A DNA stretch of 64,000 nucleotides from Rohdeia sp041398665 (GTDB taxonomy: Bacteria; Planctomycetota; UBA1135; GCA-002686595), in NCBI GenBank assembly GCA_041398665.1, contig JAWKUH010000027.1, positions 11,501 through 75,500 of the forward strand, written 5' to 3'. Each line of letters starts with the position of its first letter. Within the stretch, counting starts at the first letter, position 1. Below, one piece after another: positions 14,292 through 22,441 of the stretch. A model generated the notes under the pieces. It worked only from the letters and a program-made list of their open reading frames with translations. It made no database searches and was not told the origin of the DNA. The position numbers and the translations under genes were made by a program.

Positions 14292-14921
14292 ATGCTCGTA
14301 CGTCCGACGGCGATCGTCGCGTGCTTCGCCCTGCCGTTCGCGGCGGGCCTCGGCGGTTGTCGCGCGACCGAGGTGGAGGTCGAGGAGCACGCGGACGGAC
14401 CGAGCGCGGCGGAGAGCGCGGGCGTGCTCGCCGCCGTGGACGAGCTCTATCGCGCGTTCTGCTTCGAACCCGGCGGCGAGGCCGACTGGGACGCGATGCG
14501 CGCCCTGTTCTGCGACGGCGCGGCCTTCGTCGCGCCGCTCGGACGCGGGCAGGTCCCGCGCGCCGTCGACGCCGACGCGTTCGTCGGCGACTTCCAGGAC
14601 TGGATCCGTTCGTCGCGCGTCGGTCGCACCGGCTTCCACGAGATCGTGACGCACGTCGACGTCGAACTCTTCGGCACCGTCGCGCACACCTTCGTGGTGT
14701 TCGACGGCGTCGTACCGGAGAGCGGCGTCGACGCGGCGGGCGGGCCGGACGCCGCCGCACGCATGCGCACGCGCGGCGTCGACTCGATCGAGTGGGCGCG
14801 CAGCGGCGAGCGCTGGCTGCTCGTCTCGTTCACGACGCAGTACGCGAGCCGCGACCTCCCCGTCCCCGCGCGCCTCGAGAGCGAGGCGAACGCGTTCGCC
14901 GTCCCGCGCTCGGAGGAGTGA
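14292..14921 (+). CDS. SnoaL/NTF2-like lipoprotein
   Basis: A 209-residue protein starting at ATG 14292, with a signal peptide and lipobox LGGC near residue 23. The mature part has the order of an NTF2-like cone: an N-terminal helix (AAVDELYRAFCFEPGGEADWDAM), a small-domain helix, and C-terminal strands ending in ERWLLVSFTTQYA. Family members act as small-molecule isomerases, hydrolases or binding proteins, and no specific role can be given. It ends 4 nt before the ion-channel gene, so the two are very likely one transcript. Confidence 0.75.
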   Translation: MLVRPTAIVACFALPFAAGLGGCRATEVEVEEHADGPSAAESAGVLAAVDELYRAFCFEPGGEADWDAMRALFCDGAAFVAPLGRGQVPRAVDADAFVGDFQDWIRSSRVGRTGFHEIVTHVDVELFGTVAHTFVVFDGVVPESGVDAAGGPDAAARMRTRGVDSIEWARSGERWLLVSFTTQYASRDLPVPARLESEANAFAVPRSEE

Positions 14922-14925
14922 GGGC

Positions 14926-16893
14926 GTGGTCACCCCCGCACACGAGGTCGGCCCGCTGCGCCGCGCGATCCGCTTCCGGCTCGAGCGCTGGATCCAGGGC
15001 GGCGCACTGAACCAGATCCTCTTCGCGGCGACGTTGATCGCGGGCGTCGCGATCACCGGCGGGCTGTTCGCGTGGCTCCTGTCGGACGAGTTCGCCGGTC
15101 CGTTCGACGCGATCTGGTGGTCGTTCCTGCGGCTCACCGACCCGGGCTACCTCGGGGACGACGAGGGCGCCGTGCTGCGCACGATCTCGACGGCGATCAC
15201 GCTGTGCGGGTACGTGCTCTTCATGGGTTCGCTCGTCGCGATCATGACGAGCTGGCTGACCCAGACGCTGCGTCGACTCGAGAGCGGCCTGACGCCGATC
15301 TCGATGAAGGGGCACGTCGTCGTGCTCGGTTGGACGAACCGCACGCCGGAGACGATCGCGAAGCTGCTCGGGGCACAGGGACGCCTGCGCCGCTTCCTGG
15401 ACGAACGCGGGCTCCGGAAGCTGCAGGTCGTCGTCCTCGCCGAGCCCGTCGACGCCGCGCGCCGACTCGAACTCGCGGAAGCCGTCGGGCCGCTCTGGAA
15501 CGACTCGCAGGTGCACCTGCGCTCGGGCTCGTCGCTCGAGGAGGAGGACCTCGAGCGACTCGACGTCCGCCGCGCGTCCGCGATCGTCGTGCCTGCGTCC
15601 GACTTCGAGCTCGGCGGCGCCGAACTCACGGACACGCGCGTCGTGAAGACGCTGCTGACGCTGCGCAGGCTGCTCGAGACCGTGCCCGAGGGCGACCGTC
15701 CGCTCGTCGTCGCCGAGGTGCTCGAGCCGAACAACGCGAACATCGCGGAGACGGCCTTCGGACCCGGACTCGAGGTCGTCGCCAGTGAGGTCGTGATCAG
15801 CCGCATCATCGCGCAGAGCGTGCGTCACCACCGACTCTCGCGCGTCATCTTCGAGCTGCTCTCGCACCGCCAGGGACACTCGCTCTACGTGCGGCGCTTC
15901 ACGGATCTCGCGGGCGCGAACCCGCTCGCGCTGCTGTCGCGCTTCCCGCGCGCGATCGTGCTCGGCGCCGTCCGCAGGGAGGGAGCGCGCAACCGCACCT
16001 ACCTGTGCCCGCCGCGTGACTTCGCGCTGCGCGAGGACGACCTGCTCGTGTTCCTCGCACGCGAGTACAAGGACTGCGAGCCGCTCGAGGCGTGCACGCT
16101 CGAGCTGCCGAAGCAGGTGGAGTCGGCCGCCGGGACGAGCGCGGAAGGTTCGCTCCACCGCGTGCTGATCCTGGGCTGGAGCTACAAGGTCGACTCGATC
16201 CTGGCCGAGCTGGGCTGTTCGGGCGCCGGCCCGTTCGACGTGACGATCGTGTCGCGCACCGAGGTCGGCGAGCGACAGATCCAGCTCACCGGGACGGTCA
16301 TCGACGAGCGCCGCGTCACGGTGCGGCACGTCGTCGCGGACTACTCGAACCTGGCCGTGCTCGAATCGCTCGAACCGGCTCGGTTCGACAGCATCGCGTT
16401 CCTCGCCAGCGCGTCCATGGCGACGAGCGAGCAGTCGGACGCGCGGACGATCCTCGGCTACGCGCTCGTGCGCTCGATGCTGGCCGAGCTCGAGGACCCG
16501 CCGGAGGTGATCGTCGAGCTGCTCGACCCGACGAACTCGAAGCTCTTCACGGGGACGCGCGACGTCATGCTCGTGAGTCCGCGCGTGCTGAGCCACATGC
16601 TCGCGCACGTGTGCCTGCGCCCCGAGCTGAACGGCGTCTACTCCGAGCTGTTCGTCGCCGGCGGCGTCGAACTCGTGCTCCGGCGCGCGGCCGCGTTCGG
16701 CGTGGCGGGCCGCCCCGTCGTGTTCGACGAGGTGCAGCGCGAAGCGGTCCGCCGAGGCGAGATCGCGCTCGGTTTCGTCCGCGCGCCCGGGACCTCGCGC
16801 CAGTCGTTCGAACTCGACCCCGACCGCGCGACGTCGTTCCAGCTCGACGCGGAGGACGAACTGATCGTCCTCGCCAGCGACCGCGAGGAGTGA
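14926..16893 (+). CDS. CASTOR/POLLUX-like ion channel with RCK domains
   Basis: A 655-residue membrane protein starting at GTG 14926. The first about 130 residues hold a hydrophobic helix (LNQILFAATLIAGVAITGG), a pore-loop-like segment (IWWSFLRLTDPGYLG) and another long hydrophobic helix. Two soluble Rossmann-like RCK halves follow, the first opening with GHVVVLGWTNRTPETI and the second with HRVLILGWSYKVDSIL. This layout is that of the CASTOR/POLLUX family of cation channels, which includes bacterial members. Ligand control by the RCK gating ring is family knowledge. The loop DPGYLG differs from the classical TVGYG potassium filter, so ion selectivity is uncertain. Confidence 0.88.
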   Translation: MVTPAHEVGPLRRAIRFRLERWIQGGALNQILFAATLIAGVAITGGLFAWLLSDEFAGPFDAIWWSFLRLTDPGYLGDDEGAVLRTISTAITLCGYVLFMGSLVAIMTSWLTQTLRRLESGLTPISMKGHVVVLGWTNRTPETIAKLLGAQGRLRRFLDERGLRKLQVVVLAEPVDAARRLELAEAVGPLWNDSQVHLRSGSSLEEEDLERLDVRRASAIVVPASDFELGGAELTDTRVVKTLLTLRRLLETVPEGDRPLVVAEVLEPNNANIAETAFGPGLEVVASEVVISRIIAQSVRHHRLSRVIFELLSHRQGHSLYVRRFTDLAGANPLALLSRFPRAIVLGAVRREGARNRTYLCPPRDFALREDDLLVFLAREYKDCEPLEACTLELPKQVESAAGTSAEGSLHRVLILGWSYKVDSILAELGCSGAGPFDVTIVSRTEVGERQIQLTGTVIDERRVTVRHVVADYSNLAVLESLEPARFDSIAFLASASMATSEQSDARTILGYALVRSMLAELEDPPEVIVELLDPTNSKLFTGTRDVMLVSPRVLSHMLAHVCLRPELNGVYSELFVAGGVELVLRRAAAFGVAGRPVVFDEVQREAVRRGEIALGFVRAPGTSRQSFELDPDRATSFQLDAEDELIVLASDREE

Positions 16894-17006
16894 GCGGGAC
16901 GGAGCGGCCGGTCGCGCACCACGGCCGCGCTCCGGTTGGTTAGCTTCGACCTGTCCCGCGCACCCCGCCGACGTCCGGAGCGGTGCGCCGTACCGAGGAG
17001 AACGAC

Positions 17007-18329
17007 ATGCGAACGACGACCATGGCGCTCGTGTTCGCGGCCGCGGCGGCCCTGCCCGCGGTCGCAGCGAGCGGCGACGACTTCGCCCGCGAGGGCGACC
17101 GCACGAACAAGGACCCGCTCGAGGGCAAGGCGCCGCCCGCGCTGCGCGTCGAGAACTGGATGAACGTCGAGGGCGACGCCCTCGCGCTCTCCGACCTGCG
17201 CGGCAAGGTGGTGCTGCTCGACTTCTGGGGCACCTGGTGAGGACCGTGCCGCGCGGCGGTCCCGAAGCTCATCGAGCTGCAGGACCGCCTCGGCGACCAG
17301 GGTCTGGTCGTCATCGGCGTGCACACGACGAACAGCGGCGAGAAGATGGCCGACTTCGTCCGTGAACAGGGCATCGACTATCCCGTGGCGATCGACGTCG
17401 CGAACGCCACGACGGGTGCGTTCGCGGTCGACAGCTACCCCGACTACTACCTGATCGACCGCGCGGGCAACCTGCGCGTGGCGGACCTCGCGAACGGCGA
17501 CCTCGAGCGCGCGCTCGGCGTCCTCCTCGCCGAGCCGCCGCCGATCGAGGCGGCCCTCGCCGACGCCGCCGCGACGGCCTCGTTCAAGGAGACGCGCATC
17601 CTCGCCTTCGTCGGCGACGGCGCCGCGATCGACGCGCTGGGTGCGCTCGGGCGCGGCGACCGCGACTTCGCCCAACTCGTGCGCAACGAGTACGCGGTGG
17701 CGAAGGTCGACGCGGCCGCGAACCCCGAACTCGCGGCGCGACTCCGCGGCGAACTCGAAGCGTCGACCGGCGCGTTCGTCGCCGCGCTCGACGAGGACGG
17801 CGTGCTGCTCGGCAGCGTCGCGGCACGCGGTCTCGACGCGGCGGGCCTGAAGCGCTTCCTCGAACGCCACCAGCTCCCGCGCAAGGACGCGGAGGTGCTG
17901 TGGACCCAGGCGCTCGAACGCGCGACGCGCGAGAACAAGCGGGTGATGGTGCACCTCGGTGCACCGTGGTGAGGATGGTGCTGGAAGCTCGAGGAGTTCC
18001 TCGGGCGCGACGACGTGGCACCCCTGATCGAGAGCGACTACGTCCTCCTCAAGATCGACACCGAGCGACACCTCCACGGCGAGGAGGTCGCGAAGCGGCT
18101 GCGCGGCAGTGACGCCGGCGGCATCCCCTGGACGCTCGTCACGGACGCCGACGGCAAGGCGCTCGTCTCGAGCGACGGACCCGACGGCAACATCGGTTGC
18201 CCGATGACGCCGGCCGAACGCGCCTGGTTCGTCGAGATGCTGCGTCGCACGCGCACGCGCCTCACCGACGACGAACTCGGTCGCCTCGAGGCCGCGCTGG
18301 CGGCGTTCGCGAAGGCGGACGGGCGCTGA
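17007..18329 (+). CDS. Secreted thioredoxin-fold protein with two predicted selenocysteines
   Basis: A 440-residue protein if two in-frame UGA codons (17238-17240, 17970-17972) are read as selenocysteine (residues 78 and 322). The ATG at 17007 has GAGGAG upstream and opens a signal peptide ending near AVAASG. Domain one (about 38-180) is TlpA/ResA-like: GKVVLLDFWGTW-Sec-GPCRAAVPKL with the later proline loop DSYPDYYLIDRAG. The middle (about 185-290) is a degenerate thioredoxin-like fold. Domain three (about 295-440) has MVHLGAPW-Sec-GWCWKLEEF and the proline loop GGIPWTLVTDADG. Both UGAs sit where relatives have the first Cys of CxxC (WCGPC, WCGWC). Frame is unbroken on both sides. A periplasmic thiol/selenol oxidoreductase or peroxide-reducing role is inferred. 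No selA, selB, selC or selD is in the window. Confidence 0.88.
17241..17262 (+). promoter_or_regulatory. Candidate bacterial SECIS hairpin 1
   Basis: Directly after the first UGA, GGACCG (17241-17246) pairs perfectly with CGGTCC (17257-17262). Two further pairs (17249-17250 with 17255-17256) close a GCGC loop, leaving a two-base U-G bulge at 17247-17248. Bacterial SECIS elements lie within the coding region just 3' of the UGA and need a short stem with a G-containing loop for SelB binding. Position and shape fit. The exact fold is by eye, and competing pairings exist in this GC-rich stretch. Confidence 0.5.
17987..18006 (+). promoter_or_regulatory. Candidate bacterial SECIS hairpin 2
   Basis: An eight-base-pair stem, GCTCGAGG (17987-17994) with CCTCGGGC (17999-18006, one G-U pair), closes a four-base loop AGTT. 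The loop starts 23 nt after the second UGA, a spacing typical of bacterial SECIS elements, and contains a G. It is the cleanest local hairpin downstream of this UGA. Confidence 0.55.
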
Positions 18330-18334
18330 GACGA

Positions 18335-18372
18335 CGTCGCCCCGGCCGGCCACGCGGTCCGCCGGGGCGACG
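18335..18372. terminator. Hairpin terminator between convergent genes
   Basis: CGTCGCCCCGG (18335-18345) pairs perfectly with CCGGGGCGACG (18362-18372). It sits six bases after the selenoprotein stop and before the end of the convergent CNNM gene. No U-tract follows, as is usual in very GC-rich genomes. Confidence 0.7.
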
Positions 18373-18393
18373 CCTTCCTACGAAGGACTCGAC

Positions 18394-19452
18394 CTACTCC
18401 GTGTCACCCTCGCTGCCCGAGCCGAGGCGGCGGAGGCGGGCGCGCTCGAGTGCGTACTTCTGCATGTCCTCGACCGGGTCGTGCTCGTCGACGATCTCGG
18501 TGCCGAGCAGCTTCTCGAGCACGTCCTCGAGCGTGACGACGCCCTCGAAGCCGCCGTACTCGTCCGCGACGGCGCAGATGTGCATCTTCTCCGCGAGGAA
18601 CAGGTCGAGAAGCTCGTGCGCCGGCATCGACTCCGGCACGAAGCGGACGGGTCGCGCGAGGTCGCGGAGCAGGAGTTCACCGTCCGGCCGGCGCAGTGCG
18701 ACGTCCACCACCTCGCGGCGGTGAACGATGCCGACGACGCGGTCGCTGTCCCCGCCCTCGACGATCGGGACGCGACTGTGGACCCAGCGCTCGAGCCGGT
18801 CGACGACTTTCGCGACCGGGAGGTCGGCATCGAGCGTCTCGACGACGGTGCGCGGCGTGCGCAGTTCGCCGGCCGTGCTGCGGTCGAGCTTGAGCGCGTT
18901 CTCGACCCAACGCCGTTCCTGACGGCGAACGCTGCCTCCGCGCGCGGCGAGCTTCGTGAACACGACGATCTCGTCCTCGCTCGGTCCGCGCGCGGCCAGC
19001 GGTCCGGTGAGGGTGTGCATCGCGCGCCGCGCGATCCAGACGATCGGCCAGACCGCGACGATCATGACCTGGATCGGCCACACGACGGGGATCGCCAGCC
19101 GGTCCGCGTAGCGCACGCCGAGGCTCTTCGGGACGATCTCCGTGAGCGCGAGGACGAGAAACGTGAACACCGACGCGAAGACACCGAGCGCCGCGTCCCC
19201 GTACTCGGCTCCGACCATCGCTCCGCACCACGCGGAACCGACGGTGTGCGCGATGGTGTTGACCGTGAGGATCGCGGCGATGGGTGCCTCGACGTCCTCG
19301 CGCATGCGCGCGAGACGAGTCGCGGCGGCACCGCCGCCCTGCGCGAGCAGCGCGACGCGAGCCGGTGAGACCGAGTAGAGCGCGGCCTCGAAGAGCGAGC
19401 AGAAGAACGATGCGAGGAGCGTGGCTCCCGCGACGACGAGGATCGCTGTCAT
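18394..19452 (-). CDS. CNNM/DUF21 membrane protein with CBS pair
   Basis: A 352-residue protein starting at ATG 19452. The N-terminal DUF21 (CNNM transmembrane) domain shows about four hydrophobic helices, with FEAALYSVSPARVALLAQG and LTEIVPKSLGVRYA typical of the family. Two CBS motifs follow (about 200-330), with SRVPIVEGGDSDRVVGIVH and ICAVADEYGGFEGVVTLED. Family members are linked to magnesium or cobalt resistance and transport. The C-terminal CorC_HlyC domain found in many homologues is absent, as the protein ends about 30 residues after the second CBS motif. It converges on the selenoprotein gene. Confidence 0.9.
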   Translation of the reverse strand: MTAILVVAGATLLASFFCSLFEAALYSVSPARVALLAQGGGAAATRLARMREDVEAPIAAILTVNTIAHTVGSAWCGAMVGAEYGDAALGVFASVFTFLVLALTEIVPKSLGVRYADRLAIPVVWPIQVMIVAVWPIVWIARRAMHTLTGPLAARGPSEDEIVVFTKLAARGGSVRRQERRWVENALKLDRSTAGELRTPRTVVETLDADLPVAKVVDRLERWVHSRVPIVEGGDSDRVVGIVHRREVVDVALRRPDGELLLRDLARPVRFVPESMPAHELLDLFLAEKMHICAVADEYGGFEGVVTLEDVLEKLLGTEIVDEHDPVEDMQKYALERARLRRLGSGSEGDTE

Positions 19453-19668
19453 GGACGATGTCGGGCCGCTTCGCCGATCGGTCGGAGGGGCGCGAGCGCC
19501 ACGCCTCGCCACACGAACCCGCTGCGTGCAGGGTACCGGAGCACGACGTGCGGCGACGGCGCCGTCCGCACGCTCGCCTCCCGACCTCGCGCGCATCCGT
19601 CCCGAGCTCGACGATCTCGAGCAGGCGCCAGGCACGCACCCATCGCGGGGCCCGGGTAGGCTCCGCGC

Positions 19669-20413
19669 ATGTTCGCCGCGCTCCCCGTGCTCCGACCAGA
19701 CTTCGCCCACTCCGCCTCGGCCGCGTTGGTCGCGAGCTTCACCGCGTACCTCCTCGTGCTCCTGCCGATGGCCGCAGTCACGTCGAGCCGACGACTGCGG
19801 CGGCGAGGGGAGCCCGGGAGCGCCCCGTCCCCGGCGGGCCCGTTGCGGCGTCAGATCGTCGTGGGGACGCTCCTCAACCTCGCCGTCGTGGCCGTCTTCG
19901 CCTGGGTGGTCGCGGACCGCACCTGGTTCGATCCGTTCGCGATCGAAGCCCTCGGCGCGCGAGATCGGCCTGGGGGCGGCGGCGCTCGCGACCTGCCTCG
20001 GCGCCCGCGCGGTCCACGTCCGCACCGTCCGGAGCGAGGTGCGCCGCCGCTCACCGCTCCTGATCGCGGTCCCGCGCAACGGCACGGAGTGGGCGATCGC
20101 GATCTTCGTGTGCGTCCTCGCCGGCTTCTCGGAGGAGCTCGCGTACCGCGGTGTGCTCGTCCACGTGTTGGAGCCTCGGACCGGGCACCTCGGGGCTGCG
20201 CTCCTCTCGGCCGTCGCGTTCGCGGCGGCCCACGCCGTCCAGGGCGTCCGCACCATGGTGACGATCCTCGTGATCGCGCTCGTCCTGCAGCTCCTCGTCG
20301 ACGCGACCCACACGCTCGTCGTCGCGATGGTCGTCCACGCCTCCTACGACGTGGTCGCCAAGGTGCTGTTCGCGCGTTTCGCGCGGCGCGAGGGGCTGCT
20401 CGAAGCGGCGTGA
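19669..20413 (+). CDS. CPBP-family intramembrane metalloprotease, frameshifted
   Basis: The ATG at 19669 opens a hydrophobic protein that stays in one frame to about 19955 (FDPFAIEALG). The sequence then continues in another frame (EIGLGAAALATCLGARAV) to the stop at 20411-20413. The second part holds the CPBP/Abi signature GFSEELAYRGVLV (glutamate pair and arginine), then AHAVQG and MVVHASYDV with conserved histidines. CPBP proteins are membrane-embedded proteases, some of which process peptides or confer immunity. With one base restored, the protein would be about 248 residues with several membrane helices. The break looks like an indel because both halves are intact. Confidence 0.75.
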
Positions 20414-20511
20414 ATCGAGGCGACCCTCATCGTTCCCGAGACTCCATACGAAAAAAGTCTGGAATTCAGTGAGCACAGGACGCGAAACGTCCGTTAGATC
20501 TACGCGACGCG

Positions 20512-20640
20512 ATGAAGCAACACACGAACAGCACCCGCGGTGCCTCCGGCGCCATTCGGCCGAACGCGGCCGTTCTCGCGCTGTTCGCGCCCTACGCCGA
20601 TCAGCTGGATTCCTGCTCGGAGGAGCCTCCGGGCACCTGA
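20512..20640 (+). CDS. Small ORF A (42 residues), unassigned
   Basis: ATG at 20512 to TGA at 20638-20640 encodes a 42-residue peptide beginning MKQHTNSTRGASGAI and ending CSEEPPGT. It is followed 47 nt later by a very strong hairpin. The same arrangement recurs with small ORF B just downstream. No family is recognised. The nucleotide composition is less GC-rich than neighbouring genes. It could be a leader peptide, a small secreted or regulatory peptide, or chance. Confidence 0.3.
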   Translation: MKQHTNSTRGASGAIRPNAAVLALFAPYADQLDSCSEEPPGT

Positions 20641-20686
20641 TCCCACGCCCATTCGACGCGCGCTCCTCCATCGGGGCGCGCCGGAC

Positions 20687-20720
20687 GAAGAGCCCGGGAT
20701 CCGCAGGACCCGGGCTCTTC
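20687..20720 (+). terminator. Strong hairpin after small ORF A
   Basis: GAAGAGCCCGGG (20687-20698) pairs perfectly with CCCGGGCTCTTC (20709-20720), and three more pairs form inside the loop. No U-tract follows. It may be a terminator or an attenuator for the small ORF. Confidence 0.65.
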
Positions 20721-20776
20721 GCGTTCCGGGCGACCTCCTCCCGGCCGACGCCACGACGAACACACCTGGAAGAACG

Positions 20777-20866
20777 ATGAAGAACACCTCCACGTACGCA
20801 CGCGCGCTCGATCCGCGCCCCTGCTCGATCCTCGAACAGGGCGCGAGCGAGGACTCGCGCACCTAG
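20777..20866 (+). CDS. Small ORF B (29 residues), unassigned
   Basis: ATG at 20777, preceded by a GGAAG ribosome-binding site six nucleotides upstream, runs to TAG at 20864-20866. The peptide begins MKNTSTYARALDPRPCS. Like small ORF A it starts MK, has a single cysteine, and is followed by a strong hairpin (20910-20940). No family is recognised. Confidence 0.3.
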   Translation: MKNTSTYARALDPRPCSILEQGASEDSRT

Positions 20867-20909
20867 CACCCCACCGCGAACACCGCGCACGCCACGGCGT
20901 GCGCCGTCC

Positions 20910-20940
20910 GAGGCCCGGGGACACAGGTTCCCCGGGCCTC
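20910..20940 (+). terminator. Strong hairpin after small ORF B
   Basis: Twelve perfect base pairs join GAGGCCCGGGGA (20910-20921) to TCCCCGGGCCTC (20929-20940) around a seven-base loop CACAGGT. It closes the second small-ORF/hairpin cassette. Confidence 0.65.
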
Positions 20941-21160
20941 GTCGTGTCGGGACGACTCCACCGGAGCGGATTCGAAGTCCGTGCAGGTGGGAGGACTGCC
21001 CACAGCGCGCTCCGACGCGCGGCTTCTTTGACAACTCGTACGACTTCGACATCGAAGCTCGCCGCGCGCATCCGTCGATCGCGTCGCGGCGAGCTCGTCC
21101 AGCGTCGACGCGCCGGTCCGCTCGAGCCCACGTGTTCGCGACCACGCCGTCGACGCTTCG

Positions 21161-21237
21161 TGGGGCAGTGGCCGAGACGGTGAGGCGCCGGTCGTGAAGA
21201 GCCGGAGACGGGGGTTCGAATCCCTCCACCCCCACCA
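21161..21237 (+). ncRNA. tRNA-like RNA 1
   Basis: This 77-nt stretch has a canonical T-arm (GGGGG, loop TTCGAAT, CCCTC at 21210-21226), a D-arm-like GCC...GGC around GAGACGGTGA, an acceptor-like GGGG paired with CCCC, and an encoded CCA at the end. The anticodon arm is abnormal: CCGG pairs with CCGG around a ten-base loop, and there is no seven-base loop with U33. The acceptor stem has two mismatches. It is therefore tRNA-shaped but not a normal tRNA. A second such element follows, and both precede slipin-related genes. RNA-repair operons of other bacteria (RtcB, RtcR, Ro60, slipin) are known to carry tRNA-like RNAs, so that link is plausible. A tRNA corrupted by indels is the alternative. 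Confidence 0.55.
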
Positions 21238-21294
21238 CCCACCCGTCGCCGAACTCCGGCGCCGGGCATCGACGTCGCGACGACGAGGCCCCGT

Positions 21295-21357
21295 GGTCCG
21301 AGGGCCGTGACGCCCGGCCGTCGAGCGGGACGTGCGGGTTCGAATCCCGTCGGGACC
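21295..21357 (+). ncRNA. tRNA-like RNA 2, shortened
   Basis: A T-arm (GCGGG, loop TTCGAAT, CCCGT at 21334-21350) is closed by an acceptor-like stem, GGTCC (21295-21299) with GGACC (21353-21357). A second hairpin pairs CCCG (21313-21316) with CGGG (21326-21329) around a nine-base loop. The D-arm is missing, so the element is only about 63-66 nt, and no CCA is encoded. It resembles a reduced tRNA mimic more than a functional tRNA and is a relative of tRNA-like RNA 1 in its T-loop and oversized anticodon-side loop. Confidence 0.45.
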
Positions 21358-21534
21358 GCCGCGTCGCGGACGCGCCCCGCCGACGCCCGGCACGGACCAG
21401 CTCCCCGGTCCCGATCGACTCGCACGTCCAACGCTCCGCGTCGCGCGGAGCGTCCGTCGACGCCTCGCGCCCACGGCGCGCGGTGCTCGTTCCTTCCCAA
21501 CCCGAACCGGCCCCCGTCCAGAGGAGGAAAGGCC

Positions 21535-22260
21535 ATGACGTTCCGTACCCGCGTGCGGAAGAACGAAGTCGGTCTCGTGTTCCGACACGGCGACCTCCAC
21601 CGCGTGCTCGCACCGGGTCGGCACCGGACGCGGAAGCGTCCGTTCGGCCCCGACGAGGTCGAGGTGGTCGACGTCCTCGTGACGCGCTTCGAGCACCCGC
21701 TGCTCGACGTGTTGCTCGAGGAGACCGCGCTGCGCGAGCAACTCGTGGTGGTCGACCTGCTCGACCACCAACGCGCGTTCGTCTGGAAGGACGGACGCCT
21801 GTTCGCGATCGTCGGTCCCGGACGCCACGCGTTCTGGAACCGCCCGTACCGCGTGGAGGTCGAGGTGGTCGACGTGACCGCGACGGTCCCGTTCGAGCAC
21901 CCGAAGCTCGACGCCATCCTGCGTCACGAGGACGCTCCGAAGTTCTTCCGCGCGATCCGCGTGTCCGCGGGGGAGCAGATCCACGACGTCGCGGGGCGTG
22001 GGATCGTGACGAAGGACCGCGTGACCGTGTGAGTCGAGCTCGCCGCGAGCGACCGCGCGGCGGACGCCGAGCGTTCCGTCACCTCCGCGAGCGACGCCGG
22101 ACCGGCTCGCCGAGGCCGATACGGCGCGTCGCGACGAGCAGAGCCCGGTGCAGCCGCGCCTCGAGGAGCTCGAGTCCCCGCAGGAGATCCTCGCGAGGAC
22201 GAACGCGACCCTCGTGTTCGGCAACGCCGACCTGCTGCGGCAGGTGAAGGGACGCACCGA
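21535..22260 (+). pseudogene. Decayed slipin-family (SPFH) gene
   Basis: ATG at 21535 with a strong GAGGAGGAAAG site opens a slipin-type N-terminal region: FRTRVRKNEVGLVFRHG, LDHQRAFVWKDGRLFAIVG and the start of the SPFH part, GIVTKDRVTV. A TGA at 22030-22032 interrupts it, but coding continues in the same frame (VELAASDRAADAERSVTSASDA). The frame then shifts and most of the SPFH domain is missing. The C-terminal slipin tail reappears in another frame near 22110-22253 (RLEELESPQEILARTNATLV). So there is a nonsense codon (CGA to TGA is the simplest change) plus an internal deletion of roughly 100 or more residues. Slipins are membrane-associated scaffolds. Confidence 0.7.
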
Positions 22261-22441
22261 GGGAGAGGTCGGTCGCCCGGAGGACGGGACGACCGATCGA
22301 AGGGGGACCCGCGTGGGTCCGCGCGAGGGAGCTCCGTCGCACGGCGCGGCGGAGCTCCCGTTCATCCACGCACCCGGAACGTCCGGGTGCGATCCACATC
22401 GACATCAGCGAGTCTCTCGCGAACCACCAAGGGGGTGATCC

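Noticed and set aside
17238..17972. Three separate short genes at 17.0-18.3 kb
   Set aside because: All three pieces share one frame, the breaks fall inside thioredoxin active sites, and neither internal piece has its own ribosome-binding site at a domain start.
21161..21237. tRNA-like RNA 1 as selC (tRNA-Sec)
   Set aside because: It has no UCA anticodon, no long variable arm and no extended acceptor stem, and it is only 77 nt long.
22030..22032. In-frame TGA in the slipin-like gene as another selenocysteine
   Set aside because: The surrounding slipin sequence has no Cys at this place (Arg, CGA to TGA, is the simplest reading), and the gene is also deleted and frameshifted further on. It is a nonsense mutation in a pseudogene.
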